Positions 17,309 through 31,555 of a stretch of 64,000 nucleotides of DNA are shown here, piece after piece. This stretch comes from Alphaproteobacteria bacterium (GTDB taxonomy: Bacteria > Pseudomonadota > Alphaproteobacteria > TMED109). The notes under the pieces were generated by a model. That model saw nothing but the letters and a program-made list of their open reading frames with translations. It ran no database searches and was not told the origin of the DNA. The stretch is taken from contig JAJDZX010000015.1 in NCBI GenBank assembly GCA_022824395.1, positions 38,583-102,582 of the forward strand, given 5' to 3'. Position numbers and translations under genes: made by a program. How positions within the stretch are numbered: the first letter of the stretch is position 1; every line of letters begins with the position of its first letter.

Positions 17309-18418
17309 ATGAACAAGCGCGCGGACGGTGGAGGAATCCGGTTCGCGCCGCCGGCCGATGCGCCTGGGCGGCGGCGCGGCCGCGGGGCGGTCAGCAATCG
17401 CAGCGGGCGCTTCGAGGCACTTGTTCGCGAGGCCGACGCGCTCGCGCTTGCCGAGTGTCCGCCGCCACCGTCCGTCGAGACGACGGTCCAGATCAGCGAA
17501 ACCCGGACCGGGCTGACCTGGAACCGGTCGCCGGACGTCGACTTCGATCGCTCGGTGAATCCCTACCAGGGCTGCGAGCACGGCTGCATCTACTGCTACG
17601 CGCGCCCGACCCACGCCTATCTCGGGCTGTCCCCGGGCATCGATTTCGAGACCCGGATCTTTGCCAAGGAGGCGACACCCGAGCGCTTGCGCGAGACGTT
17701 CGCCCAGCGGGGCTACCAGCCGGCGACAATCGCGCTTGGGGCCAACACCGATCCGTACCAGCCGACGGAACAGAAGCTGCAGCTCACGCGCCGCGTACTG
17801 GAATGCCTGCTGGAACACCGGCACCCGGTGAGCATTGTGACCAAGTCGGCGCGCGTGCTCCGTGATCTGGACCTGCTTGAGGAACTGTCAGCCATGAATC
17901 TGGTCCGCGTGCTGGTATCGATCACCACGCTGGACCACCGGCTGGCCAACCGCATGGAGCCGAGGGCCAGCACGCCGGCGCGGCGGCTCGAAGCTGTGGC
18001 GCGACTGCACGATGCCGGGGTGCCCGTCGTCGTGATGAATGCTCCGGTCATCCCGGGCCTCACGGACATGGAGATCGAGCGCCTGGTGGCCGCAGCGGCC
18101 GACGCCGGGGCTGAGTCGGCGCACTACGTTCTGCTCCGGTTGCCGGGCGAGGTGGCGGAACTGTTCGAGGAGTGGCTCCACGCGCACGTTCCGGGCGCGG
18201 CCAGGCGGGTTCTTGCGCTCGTTCGCGAGACGCGCGGCGGGGCCCTGTACCAGCCGGAATTCGGTCTTCGGAGGCGCGGAAGCGGCCCGTATGCAGATCT
18301 GATCCGAACCCGGTTCAGGGCGGCGGTACGGCGCCACGGCCTGGATGCCCGGATGCCGGTTCTGGATACGAGCTGGTTTCGTCCGGACCCGGCGCAGGGA
18401 GAGCTGGCACTCAGCTGA
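17309..18418 (+). CDS. PA0069-family radical SAM protein
   Basis: The 369-residue protein carries the radical-SAM cluster motif CEHGCIYCYARPTH (around residue 92), in the form CxxxCxxC typical of the PA0069/SplB-related group. Before it is SVNPYQGC; after it come IALGANTDPYQPTEQ, SIVTKSARVLRDLDLL and the LLRLPGEVAELFEEWL region. It should bind a [4Fe-4S] cluster and cleave S-adenosylmethionine reductively. The group is related to spore-photoproduct lyase, which has led to suggestions of a DNA-repair role, but the substrate is unknown. A TACAAT box at 17297-17302 sits only 6 nt before the ATG, so the message may be leaderless. The gene overlaps ubiA tail-to-tail by 8 nt. Confidence 0.88.
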   Translation: MNKRADGGGIRFAPPADAPGRRRGRGAVSNRSGRFEALVREADALALAECPPPPSVETTVQISETRTGLTWNRSPDVDFDRSVNPYQGCEHGCIYCYARPTHAYLGLSPGIDFETRIFAKEATPERLRETFAQRGYQPATIALGANTDPYQPTEQKLQLTRRVLECLLEHRHPVSIVTKSARVLRDLDLLEELSAMNLVRVLVSITTLDHRLANRMEPRASTPARRLEAVARLHDAGVPVVVMNAPVIPGLTDMEIERLVAAAADAGAESAHYVLLRLPGEVAELFEEWLHAHVPGAARRVLALVRETRGGALYQPEFGLRRRGSGPYADLIRTRFRAAVRRHGLDARMPVLDTSWFRPDPAQGELALS

Positions 18419-19313
18419 CGATCGGACTGCTCGCGAGCAGGAGGTCGGCCGCCAGTCCGACAAACCACACCAACGCGGCGCGATGGGCCCCGCGGAAGGC
18501 GATCCAGCACGACGCGGCGCTGTCCAGGTCGACGGTGGCCGTGTACCAGGCAGATACGACGCTGAAACCCGCCAGCCCCAGCCAGGCCGCGGGGCCGGCA
18601 CCGGTAACCGCGAGGGCAGCCGCAAACACGGTCGTGGCGACGACATAAGCGCCGGCCACGAACCAGCGACCACGGTGACCGAGCCGGACGGCCGCCGAAC
18701 GGATGCCCGTCGTCACGTCGTCGGTGCGGTCCTGATAGGCGTACAGAGTGTCGTAGCCAATTGTCCATAGGATGCAGCCGGCATAAAGCAACAGTGCTCC
18801 TGCCGTCGGCCAGCTGGCGGTGGCGGCCGACCAGCCGACCAGGGCTCCCCAGTTGAAGGTGAGCCCGAGCCAGACCTGCGGCCACCATGTGAACCGCTTC
18901 GCCAGCGGGTAGAGCAGCACCAGCGGCAGCGAACCGGGCACCAGCCACACGGCGGTGGCCGGCAGCAGCAGCAGGAGGGTTGCGGCTGCGATCACGTGGA
19001 CCGCGATGAACGCGCATGCCGTGCCGATCCCAATCCGGCCGGCGGCCAGCGGCCGGTCGCGGGTGCGCGCCACCGAGGCGTCCAGCTCGCGGTCCATGAG
19101 GTCGTTCCACGCGCAGCCGCCGGCCCGGGCGAGTGCGGCGCCGGTCAGCAGGATGACGCAGAGCACGGCCAGCTCGGCTGGGGCTGGTCGGGCCAGGGCC
19201 GCCCCCCATGCGCAAGGCCAGGCCAGCAGCCAGATCCCGATGGGACGGTCGTACCGGCCGAGCGCCACGAGGTCGGCCAGCAGGGCAGTGGGGCGGTGGT
19301 TCGCGGGAGCCAT
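18411..19313 (-). CDS. ubiA: 4-hydroxybenzoate polyprenyltransferase
   Basis: UbiA attaches the polyprenyl tail to 4-hydroxybenzoate in the inner membrane during ubiquinone synthesis. The protein is a run of about eight hydrophobic helices with both Asp-rich prenyl-diphosphate motifs: NDLMDRELDASVARTRDRPL and YAYQDRTDD. The start at ATG 19313 gives 300 residues, the usual length; an open frame extends to 19448 but adds a non-membrane, low-complexity leader. It is divergent from the rsmE-like gene, with gshA next: the ubiA-rsmE-gshA arrangement is familiar in Alphaproteobacteria. Confidence 0.93.
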   Translation of the reverse strand: MAPANHRPTALLADLVALGRYDRPIGIWLLAWPCAWGAALARPAPAELAVLCVILLTGAALARAGGCAWNDLMDRELDASVARTRDRPLAAGRIGIGTACAFIAVHVIAAATLLLLLPATAVWLVPGSLPLVLLYPLAKRFTWWPQVWLGLTFNWGALVGWSAATASWPTAGALLLYAGCILWTIGYDTLYAYQDRTDDVTTGIRSAAVRLGHRGRWFVAGAYVVATTVFAAALAVTGAGPAAWLGLAGFSVVSAWYTATVDLDSAASCWIAFRGAHRAALVWFVGLAADLLLASSPIVS

Positions 19314-19465
19314 GCCCGCATGGGTAGGGGGCTGGCGAACGCGGTGCAACCGGCCGACCTTGAGGCCATCCTTCGAAGTCGTGGCGGGCCCGCGTGCCGG
19401 CGCCCCCGGGCGCGCTGCCGGAAGGCAGGTCTTCGCGTGGTCGAGCAATGAGGAGGACGACGACT

Positions 19466-19990
19466 ATGACGAAGCTACGAGAGACCGGCGGCAGCTGGTT
19501 GCTGTGCACCCCCACGGTCGAGTCGGTGCCGGCGCTTCAATACGTTACCGAGTGGGGGGTTGAGCGGATCATCTGCGTCACCCCCTCTGTGGAGGCCGTT
19601 CCGCTGCTGGATCTCGCCTCGACCCGGGATGCCATCGCGGATTCAGGGCAGCGGAGTTCCCGCGCCGACCCGCCCGAAATCGGCCCATGGATGTCGCTGT
19701 CGACGGCGCTCGGAGCGGTGCGCGAAGCGGAACGAACCCTGTTCGTACTGGACGAATTGCATCGGGGCCTGGCCTTGGCCGAAGCGTGCCGCGGCCTGCC
19801 GTCCGGAAGGATCGCCCTCCTGGTCGGACCACGGGCCGGTTTCGGATCACGGGAACGGTCCATGCTTGGTGCAGCGAAGCCGCCGGCGCGTCACGTCACG
19901 CTGGGCCCGAGGCAGTTCTCGCCCGAGGCGGCGGCCTGTGCAGCGGTGGCGGTCGTGCAACACCTTGCCGGGCTGGAGCCGGACGGCTGA
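19466..19990 (+). CDS. N-terminally truncated RsmE-like protein (16S rRNA m3U1498 methyltransferase remnant)
   Basis: The 174-residue product corresponds only to the SPOUT methyltransferase half of RsmE. It shows LQYVTEWGVERIICV, QRSSRADPPEIGPW and ALLVGPRAGFGSRE, then LGPRQFSPEAAACAAVAVV. The N-terminal PUA-like RNA-binding domain (about 70 residues) is absent. Cofactor-loop residues have changed: the usual GPEGG is GPRAG, and the LR-ETA motif at the knot is FSPEAA. ATG 19466 has AGGAGG nine nucleotides upstream, so translation still seems maintained. The position between ubiA and gshA supports RsmE ancestry. It may be a decaying gene, or a protein with a new role; a full-length rsmE may exist elsewhere. 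Confidence 0.7.
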   Translation: MTKLRETGGSWLLCTPTVESVPALQYVTEWGVERIICVTPSVEAVPLLDLASTRDAIADSGQRSSRADPPEIGPWMSLSTALGAVREAERTLFVLDELHRGLALAEACRGLPSGRIALLVGPRAGFGSRERSMLGAAKPPARHVTLGPRQFSPEAAACAAVAVVQHLAGLEPDG

Positions 19991-20142
19991 CCCGGCCGCT
20001 GGCGCGGCGGAACGACCGGGCCGGGTGCCGCCCGTCCTTGCCCGTCGGGCCAAATGCGCAATACTGCGATGAGCTGGCGCAGCGATTTCGCCCTGTCCCG
20101 GTGACGCCGGGCGCGTCTGAACTTCCCGACCCGCAGGACTCT

Positions 20143-21504
20143 ATGGTCGAAACGCCTTCGCCCGCTCCGGCGGTCGGCCATGTTCGGGAGCTCGTCGAGT
20201 GGCTCGAAGCGGGCTGCAAGGCGCCGGCAGACTGGCGGATCGGCACTGAGCACGAGAAATTCGTGTATGTCGCCGAGCACTGCGAGCGCGCTCCCTACGA
20301 CGGCCCTGCCGGCATTCAGGCGGTCCTGGACCGGCTGGCGGCCGGCGGATGGGAGCGCGTCGAAGAGACGGGTCGAGTGGTCGGACTGCGCAAGGGCCGG
20401 CAGTCCGTCACGCTGGAGCCCGGCGGCCAGCTGGAGCTTTCCGGGGCGCCGCTCGCGACCCTGCACGAGACGTGCGACGAGATCAACGACCATCTCTACG
20501 AGCTCCGGGCCATTGGCGATGCCCTCGGGCTCTTTTTCGTCGGGATCGGATCGGACCCGCTGACACCGGTGGACCGCGTCCCCCTCATGCCGAAAGGGCG
20601 CTACGGAATCATGCGGCGATACATGCCGACCCGCGGTGCGCTCGGTCTCGACATGATGATGAACACGGCGACAGTGCAGGTGAACCTCGACTTTTCGGAC
20701 GAGCGCGACATGGTCCGGAAATTTCGCACGGCCTTGGCACTGCAGCCCATCCTGGCCGCCCTGCTCGCCAATTCACCATTCCGGGCGGGCCGTCCGTCCG
20801 GGTACCTGAGCTGGCGCAGCCACGCCTGGTCGGACACCGACCCCGACCGCTGCGGGATCCCGGAGTTCGTGTTCGAGGACGGCATGGGGTTCGAGCGCTG
20901 GACCGACTACGCGCTCGACGTTCCCATGTACTTCGTCTACCGGGACGGGCGCTACATCGACGTTGCCGGGATTCCGTTCCGCCGGTTCCTGGCGGGGCAG
21001 CTGGACGCGCTGCCGGGGGAACGGCCCACGCTGCGGGACTGGGAAGATCACCTCACGACGATCTTTTCCGAAACCCGGCTCAAGCGGTTCCTCGAGATGC
21101 GAAGCGCCGATGCCGGACCGTGGAAGCGGTTGTGCGCCCTGCCCGCGCTTTGGACCGGTGTGCTGTACGACGCGACCGCCCTCGACGAGGCCGAGGCGTT
21201 GGTCCGGTCGTGGGGACCGGAAGATCGGGAGGATCTGTTTCTCGAGGCCCCGCGGCGTGGGCTGGGCCTCGATGTCGCCGGGCGGCCGCTGCTCGCGGTG
21301 GCGGCCGAACTGGTGGAAATCGCCCGGGGCGGCCTGAAGCGGCGGGCACGCCTGAACCCGGCAGGCGACGACGAGAGCGGTTTTCTCGATGTCCTGACGA
21401 CCATCGTGGAGCAGGGCAGCACGCCCGCCGAGGCGCTGCTCGATACGTGGCGTTCGGGCGGACAGGACGGGCTGGACCGGCTCCTGGTGGACGAGGCCTA
21501 CTGA
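20143..21504 (+). CDS. gshA: Glutamate-cysteine ligase, plant/alphaproteobacterial type
   Basis: GshA joins glutamate and cysteine, the first step of glutathione synthesis. The 453-residue protein has RIGTEHEKFVY near the N-terminus, VTLEPGGQLELSGAP (the glutamate/ATP-grasp-like core), and MPTRGALGLDMMMNTATVQVN in pieces typical of the plant-type class. SHAWSDTDPDRCG, with its Cys, corresponds to the region of the redox-sensitive loop in plant enzymes. I start at ATG 20143, preceded by AGGA. It follows the rsmE-like gene by 152 nt. It is divergent from ubiA, the next gene but one upstream. Confidence 0.93.
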   Translation: MVETPSPAPAVGHVRELVEWLEAGCKAPADWRIGTEHEKFVYVAEHCERAPYDGPAGIQAVLDRLAAGGWERVEETGRVVGLRKGRQSVTLEPGGQLELSGAPLATLHETCDEINDHLYELRAIGDALGLFFVGIGSDPLTPVDRVPLMPKGRYGIMRRYMPTRGALGLDMMMNTATVQVNLDFSDERDMVRKFRTALALQPILAALLANSPFRAGRPSGYLSWRSHAWSDTDPDRCGIPEFVFEDGMGFERWTDYALDVPMYFVYRDGRYIDVAGIPFRRFLAGQLDALPGERPTLRDWEDHLTTIFSETRLKRFLEMRSADAGPWKRLCALPALWTGVLYDATALDEAEALVRSWGPEDREDLFLEAPRRGLGLDVAGRPLLAVAAELVEIARGGLKRRARLNPAGDDESGFLDVLTTIVEQGSTPAEALLDTWRSGGQDGLDRLLVDEAY

Positions 21505-21817
21505 CGCTGCGGCGGCGACCGCCCGCCGCGGCAGTCGCGCGGCGGCATGACTTTGCTATTGTGGGAGCGAAACTGGTGGCGCTCGCCCGGGATTGACCGG
21601 GCGACGCCTGCGGGATTCGCGCGCCATTGCCGGTTGGCGCATTGCCCGCTCTCCGTTCGTCCGCGCACTCCGCCGCGCCGGGCGACTTCCCGCAGTTTCT
21701 GGCCCGGTCCTGCGGCGGCTGCCGCTCGGGTACCGATGTCGGGCCTGCGCCGCTTGGCGCCCGGATTGCCGGGCCGGGTTGCGCCGGCACAACAAGGTTG
21801 ACGTCCGAGGGTTGCTG
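21505..21817. other. Intergenic region before gltB
   Basis: No gene is recognised. A perfect hairpin, CCGCCGCG (21523-21530) with CGCGGCGG (21538-21545) and a 7-nt loop, follows gshA by about 20 nt and may mark its transcript end. The remaining 270 nt should contain the gltB promoter and leader; I see no convincing promoter boxes. The frame of gltB stays open upstream but its residues are not family-like. Confidence 0.45.
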
Positions 21818-26431
<4,614 letters not shown>

Positions 26432-26432
26432 C

Positions 26433-27851
<1,419 letters not shown>

Positions 27852-28028
27852 CGATCGCACGCACGGGTAGTGAAGCCGAGGAACTGATAGAGGAACCCAG
27901 CCGTCGCGCCTTCTCCCAACTCTACAGGGCGAGCTGGGCGTGCTGACGGCAGTGCATCACCGAAGCCGTAGCCTGACTTCGGGACAAAAGGGCTTGCTCT
28001 TCAGGAACCATCTCCGGGCAACAGCGCG

Positions 28029-28883
28029 ATGAGCGGCGGCAAAGCTAGAGTTAGGGTACTCAAGGCGATACGGCTGTTCGGTGCCGGTCTGGCTGGCTTT
28101 ATCGGGTTGTGCGCGGTGCTTTATCTGCTTCAGGAACGGCTCATCTTTCTCCGCGCACCGCTGACGGATGCTGCCCGGCAGGCTGTCGCGCTCCTGCCCG
28201 GCACGGAGGAAATTCGGGTCGCAGCGGATGATGGAACTCAGCTCCACGGCTGGCTCCGTCACAGCGTCGACGACACGCAGGCGCGCGGTCTCGTGCTCTA
28301 CTTTGGCGGCAACGCGGAGGAAGTGTCCGGGCAACTGGACGACGCCTTTCAGCTTGCGCCCTGGTCGTTTGCCACCTTCAACTACCGCGGTTACGGATTG
28401 AGTGGAGGACGACCGAGCGAAACGTCGCTCGTTGCCGACGCGCGGGTGATTTTCGACTGGTTCGCGAAGCAGGATTGGATCGATCCGAAGCGAATAGTGG
28501 TCTTTGGACGGAGTCTCGGATCCGGAGTGGCGGTGCAGCTTTCAGCCAGTCGGCCCGCCTTGGGGACGGTGCTGGTCTCCCCCTTCGACAGTCTGCGCAG
28601 CATCGCGAGCCGCCAGTATCCGTTCGTCCCGGTCTCCCTGCTGCTCAAGCATCCATTCGACTCACTGGCGCATGCACCTGAAATTCGATCGCCGGTGCTA
28701 ATCGTCGCGAGCGAGGCCGACCGGATCGTTCCGGCGGATTTGTCGCGGCGCCTGCACGATGCCTGGGCCGGGCCGAAGCAATGGGTGAGCATTCCTGACG
28801 CCGGTCACAACGACCTCCATGTTCGGCGAGACTACTGGCGTGCGATTCGCGAGTTTCTGGCTTCGCTTCCTCCGGACCATTGA
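28029..28883 (+). CDS. Alpha/beta hydrolase, BEM46/ABHD-like, membrane-anchored
   Basis: Residues about 15-33 form one hydrophobic helix (LFGAGLAGFIGLCAVLYLL) that probably anchors the protein, leaving the catalytic domain in the periplasm. The hydrolase fold shows LYFGGNAEEVSG (oxyanion loop), FNYRGYGLSGG, the nucleophile elbow FGRSLGSGVAVQ, an acid in VASEADRIVP and a late His in IPDAGHNDLH. These form a complete Ser-Asp-His triad. The length (284) and layout match BEM46-type serine hydrolases of unknown substrate. The gene stands alone downstream of gltD, separated by 177 nt. Confidence 0.85.
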   Translation: MSGGKARVRVLKAIRLFGAGLAGFIGLCAVLYLLQERLIFLRAPLTDAARQAVALLPGTEEIRVAADDGTQLHGWLRHSVDDTQARGLVLYFGGNAEEVSGQLDDAFQLAPWSFATFNYRGYGLSGGRPSETSLVADARVIFDWFAKQDWIDPKRIVVFGRSLGSGVAVQLSASRPALGTVLVSPFDSLRSIASRQYPFVPVSLLLKHPFDSLAHAPEIRSPVLIVASEADRIVPADLSRRLHDAWAGPKQWVSIPDAGHNDLHVRRDYWRAIREFLASLPPDH

Positions 28884-29074
28884 AATGTCGCCCATCTGCC
28901 CAGTAGCAGGGGCCCTAGGCAGATGCGCTGCCTTGTGCTGTGCGAGAGGTCGGCGAACGTCAAGAAACCTTGCCATCCCCTGTGATCCGGCCGCGCACAA
29001 CGAGCCCGCATGCGTTCCCCAGGTCATGGGAGCGGAGACCAGGAAAGGAACCCGCGCCCCGACTTGTGCCGGCA

Positions 29075-29491
29075 TTAGTCTGAAATGGTGACTACGGAGG
29101 CTACCGTTTCGACCACGAACCGCGCACCTTCCAGCGCTCGAAGGGCATCCGGCTCCCCGTAGAACTCCGAGGGGACCAGGTCCTCAGCACCGTAGAACGC
29201 GAGTTCCCGGTCGCGGCGCAAGTCGCGGGAAATCGCGGCCATCCGGTCGACGTGCACGTGGAGGGATTCCGGCAGGCGTTCACGTTCGCTGGCCAAAATC
29301 GCGGAGACATCGTGAAGGCGCGGCGGTTCGATGCCGGAATTCCGCAACAGTCCCTTCAACGCGAGTTCGACCGCTTCCTGCGATTCGCGTACGACATCGG
29401 CCCAGCTGCCGGCATCGTGCAACACTTCGATCGCCTGGACGCGAACTGCGGCGCGCCGAACATAGTCCGCCGCCAGTCCCCGGTTGCGCAT
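29075..29491 (-). CDS. HEPN-domain protein paired with nucleotidyltransferase
   Basis: The 138-residue, all-helical protein has HEPN features: ESQEAVELALKGLLRNSG (helix 2 of the fold), RLHDVSAIL and a terminal RDRELAFYG. HEPN proteins paired with minimal nucleotidyltransferases act as toxins (RNases) neutralised by their partner. I do not see the canonical R-x4-6-H RNase motif after helix 4; the Arg is followed by ELAFYG without His, so catalytic activity is doubtful. I start at ATG 29491 with GGAGG ten nucleotides upstream and directly after the partner's stop at 29494. A TTG at 29512 would overlap the partner. Confidence 0.8.
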   Translation of the reverse strand: MRNRGLAADYVRRAAVRVQAIEVLHDAGSWADVVRESQEAVELALKGLLRNSGIEPPRLHDVSAILASERERLPESLHVHVDRMAAISRDLRRDRELAFYGAEDLVPSEFYGEPDALRALEGARFVVETVASVVTISD

Positions 29492-29493
29492 CG

Positions 29494-30060
29494 TCAAGCG
29501 ACCTCCATCCAATATCCCTGTCCGTGCACCGTTCGTCGGCGAAGCCGCCCTTCCGCCAGCACGCGTCGCATCGCAGCCAGGTGGGCGGAAAGGCGGAGTT
29601 CACGTTCGATCAGGACCATACCGTCGATCGCCACCTCGGCCCACAGCGCGGACGGCGGCTGTCGGTCGGTTGGCAATCGGGCGAAATGCGGGTCGACGGG
29701 CCGGCCTTCCCACGCGACCGGCTCTTCATCCCATTGCCGGTACAGGTCACGGGTGATCGGGATGTTCTCGTCGACCACGACCAGCACGTCGACATCCGAA
29801 GTGTCGGTCAGTTCGCCGCGAGCCCATGACCCAAAGACTGCAATTCCGATTAGCGAGTCCCCGACCAGGTCGTTCGCGCGCTGAATCGTTTCTGACGCCG
29901 CTGGGAAGCCGAGGGGCATGCCCATTGGGCTGCTGGCAAGGCGCCGCGTGCAAAGGGTATTGAGCGAGATCCCCCCGGCTAACGCTGCCCGTCGCAGGGC
30001 GGCATGCAGAGAGGGGTCAATGCGAAGCAGGAACCGTCCCGAGCACGCATCCGGGGGCAT
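29494..30060 (-). CDS. Minimal nucleotidyltransferase with ribbon-helix-helix-like N-terminus (putative antitoxin)
   Basis: Residues about 8-41 (FLLRIDPSLHAALRRAAL, then GISLNTLCTRRL) look like the ribbon-helix-helix end of HicB-type antitoxins. Residues about 60-185 are a DNA-polymerase-beta-like nucleotidyltransferase with the diagnostic GS-x10-DxD: Gly77-Ser78, Asp89 and Asp91 in FGSWARGELTDTSDVDVLV. In HEPN/MNT modules this enzyme modifies and silences the HEPN toxin. The added DNA-binding segment would let it repress its own operon. The start at ATG 30060 has GAGG upstream. The gene is followed immediately by the HEPN gene, forming a two-gene operon. Family roles are known; the combined function is inferred. 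Confidence 0.8.
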   Translation of the reverse strand: MPPDACSGRFLLRIDPSLHAALRRAALAGGISLNTLCTRRLASSPMGMPLGFPAASETIQRANDLVGDSLIGIAVFGSWARGELTDTSDVDVLVVVDENIPITRDLYRQWDEEPVAWEGRPVDPHFARLPTDRQPPSALWAEVAIDGMVLIERELRLSAHLAAMRRVLAEGRLRRRTVHGQGYWMEVA

Positions 30061-30380
30061 GATAACCTCATATGGTACTAAATTGCCTTATCAATGATAT
30101 TACTAGGTTAACTGGATGATGCCAGTGCTGCCGTTGCGAACCTGCCGTGTCGGCATCCCGCGTGCGGACGCAGTGACAGCGGCGTGTTCGCGGGTGATGC
30201 TGCCAGGGCCAGTGGCATCGGGGACCCTTCGCACCGGAGTTGGGCGGGTACGGCTTTTATAATATGCGGTCGGGCCTGCCGCCGGTGCAGGAGCCGGCCC
30301 CGATGGTGCGCGGGGCGTCGTCCCGCCAGCGTGTGCACGGGTTCCGGGCGGCGAGGCATGCACGATCGAAGGGAACCGGC
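30061..30380. promoter_or_regulatory. AT-rich divergent promoter region
   Basis: This 320-nt gap separates the HEPN/MNT pair (minus) from the SDR gene (plus). The first 60 nt are unusually AT-rich for this genome and contain TTGATA and TATGAG on the minus strand plus an inverted AACCT/AGGTT pair (30064-30114 region), plausible as promoter and operator for the toxin-antitoxin pair. Near the other end, TATAAT at 30258-30263 is a perfect -10 for the SDR gene, without a good -35. The rest holds no recognisable gene. Confidence 0.4.
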
Positions 30381-31136
30381 ATGGCAACGAAGGAATTCGA
30401 GGGAAAGACGGCGCTGGTCACGGGTGGATCCCGCGGGATCGGCCGAGCGACCTGCGTGCGGCTGGCCCAGGAAGGCGCCCGGGTGGCGATCAACTACGTC
30501 GGCCGGGAAGAGGCCGCCCAGGAGACTCGTCGGCAGGTGGAAGCGGAGGGGGCGGCGGCGATGACCGTCCAGGCCGACGTGTCGGACCCGGCGCGGGTCG
30601 AGGCCATGGTGCGGTCGGTCGAATCGGAACTTGGGCCGGTCGATCTCCTGGTCGCCAATGCCGGGATCGCCGATGCGGTTCCGCATACGAAGCTCACGTA
30701 CGACATCTGGAAGCGGACCATGGCCGTCAACGTGGACGGCGTGTTCCTGTCCGTCATGGCGGTCAAGGACGGCATGCTGGAGCGCGGGTACGGGCGGATC
30801 GTGTGCATTGCGTCGATCGCGGGTCTGTTTGGTCGACCGATGATGATCGACTACGCGGTATCGAAGGCGGCGGTCGTCGGCATCGTTCGCAATTTCTCAG
30901 GGGCCCTGGCGCCCGCGGTGCGGATCAATGCGGTGGCGCCGGGTCTCACGGACACGGACATGGTGGCAGGTTCGGACCCCGTCTGGCGGCAGTCGGTGAT
31001 CGACAATACCCCGATGCAGCGTATGGGTACGGCCGACGAAATTGCGCAAATGATCCTGTTCCAGCTGTCCGACCGGTCGAGCTTCTCCACCGGGCAGACG
31101 ATGGTCGCGAGCGGGGGCCGCATCACCCTGCCATAG
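30381..31136 (+). CDS. SDR-family oxidoreductase (FabG-like)
   Basis: This 251-residue classical short-chain dehydrogenase has the NAD(P)-binding TGGSRGIGRATC (about residues 15-26), the LVANAGIAD structural motif, catalytic Ser in CIASIAGLFG and the YxxxK pair in DYAVSKAAV. An Arg after the glycine motif and the NYVGREEAA segment suggest NADPH. It resembles 3-oxoacyl-ACP reductases but is a single gene without other fatty-acid synthesis genes, so the substrate is open. ATG 30381 is preceded by GAAGGGAA; the frame upstream is open but not family-like. Confidence 0.88.
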   Translation: MATKEFEGKTALVTGGSRGIGRATCVRLAQEGARVAINYVGREEAAQETRRQVEAEGAAAMTVQADVSDPARVEAMVRSVESELGPVDLLVANAGIADAVPHTKLTYDIWKRTMAVNVDGVFLSVMAVKDGMLERGYGRIVCIASIAGLFGRPMMIDYAVSKAAVVGIVRNFSGALAPAVRINAVAPGLTDTDMVAGSDPVWRQSVIDNTPMQRMGTADEIAQMILFQLSDRSSFSTGQTMVASGGRITLP

Positions 31137-31354
31137 CGCCGCGCGGGGGCCCGGTCCACGTCGGGGTGGGGCAGCCGTTCGCCGGACCCGGCTGCACGGC
31201 CCCGGGTGGGGCGCTCGACAGGCTCTACGGGTGTCGGGGAGCGGCAGGACCGCCGGTGTTCCAGCTGGTTGCGACTGATCGAGGCGGGCCGGCGGCCCTG
31301 TCGGGCAGGCTGCGCGTGCGCGTCGTTCCAAAGGACCCCTGCCCGGCTGCCCGG

Positions 31355-31555
31355 TCAGGTGTCGAAGGGCTCGCGGGTGATGCGGTCCCCCTTGCGGTAG
31401 GTCGCCAGGATGATCGCGACGGACACGACGGCGAGCCCAAGAAGCACTGTGATGAACACGATGAATTCACGGACGTGGACCTTCGCGTAGCCCAGGTACG
31501 CGAGGGTCGCGAGGATTCCGGCCCAGAGCAGCCAGTACAGGAGGGAGCGCTTCAT
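31355..31555 (-). CDS. Small two-helix membrane protein coupled to TRAP permease
   Basis: The 66-residue product has two hydrophobic segments (LLYWLLWAGILATLAYLGY and FIVFITVLLGLAVVSVAIIL) with a charged tail (YRKGDRITREPFDT). Its ATG at 31555 overlaps the permease stop as ATGA, so it is translated with the transporter. I do not recognise the family. The fused permease already contains the equivalent of both TRAP membrane subunits, so this could be an accessory or stabilising subunit. This is inference from position only. Confidence 0.65.
   Translation of the reverse strand: MKRSLLYWLLWAGILATLAYLGYAKVHVREFIVFITVLLGLAVVSVAIILATYRKGDRITREPFDT

Noticed and set aside
19687..20142. N-terminal extension of gshA from an upstream in-frame start
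   Set aside because: The extra 152 residues overlap the rsmE-like gene, are Arg/Pro-rich, and the ATG at 20143 has its own AGGA site and fits the family length.
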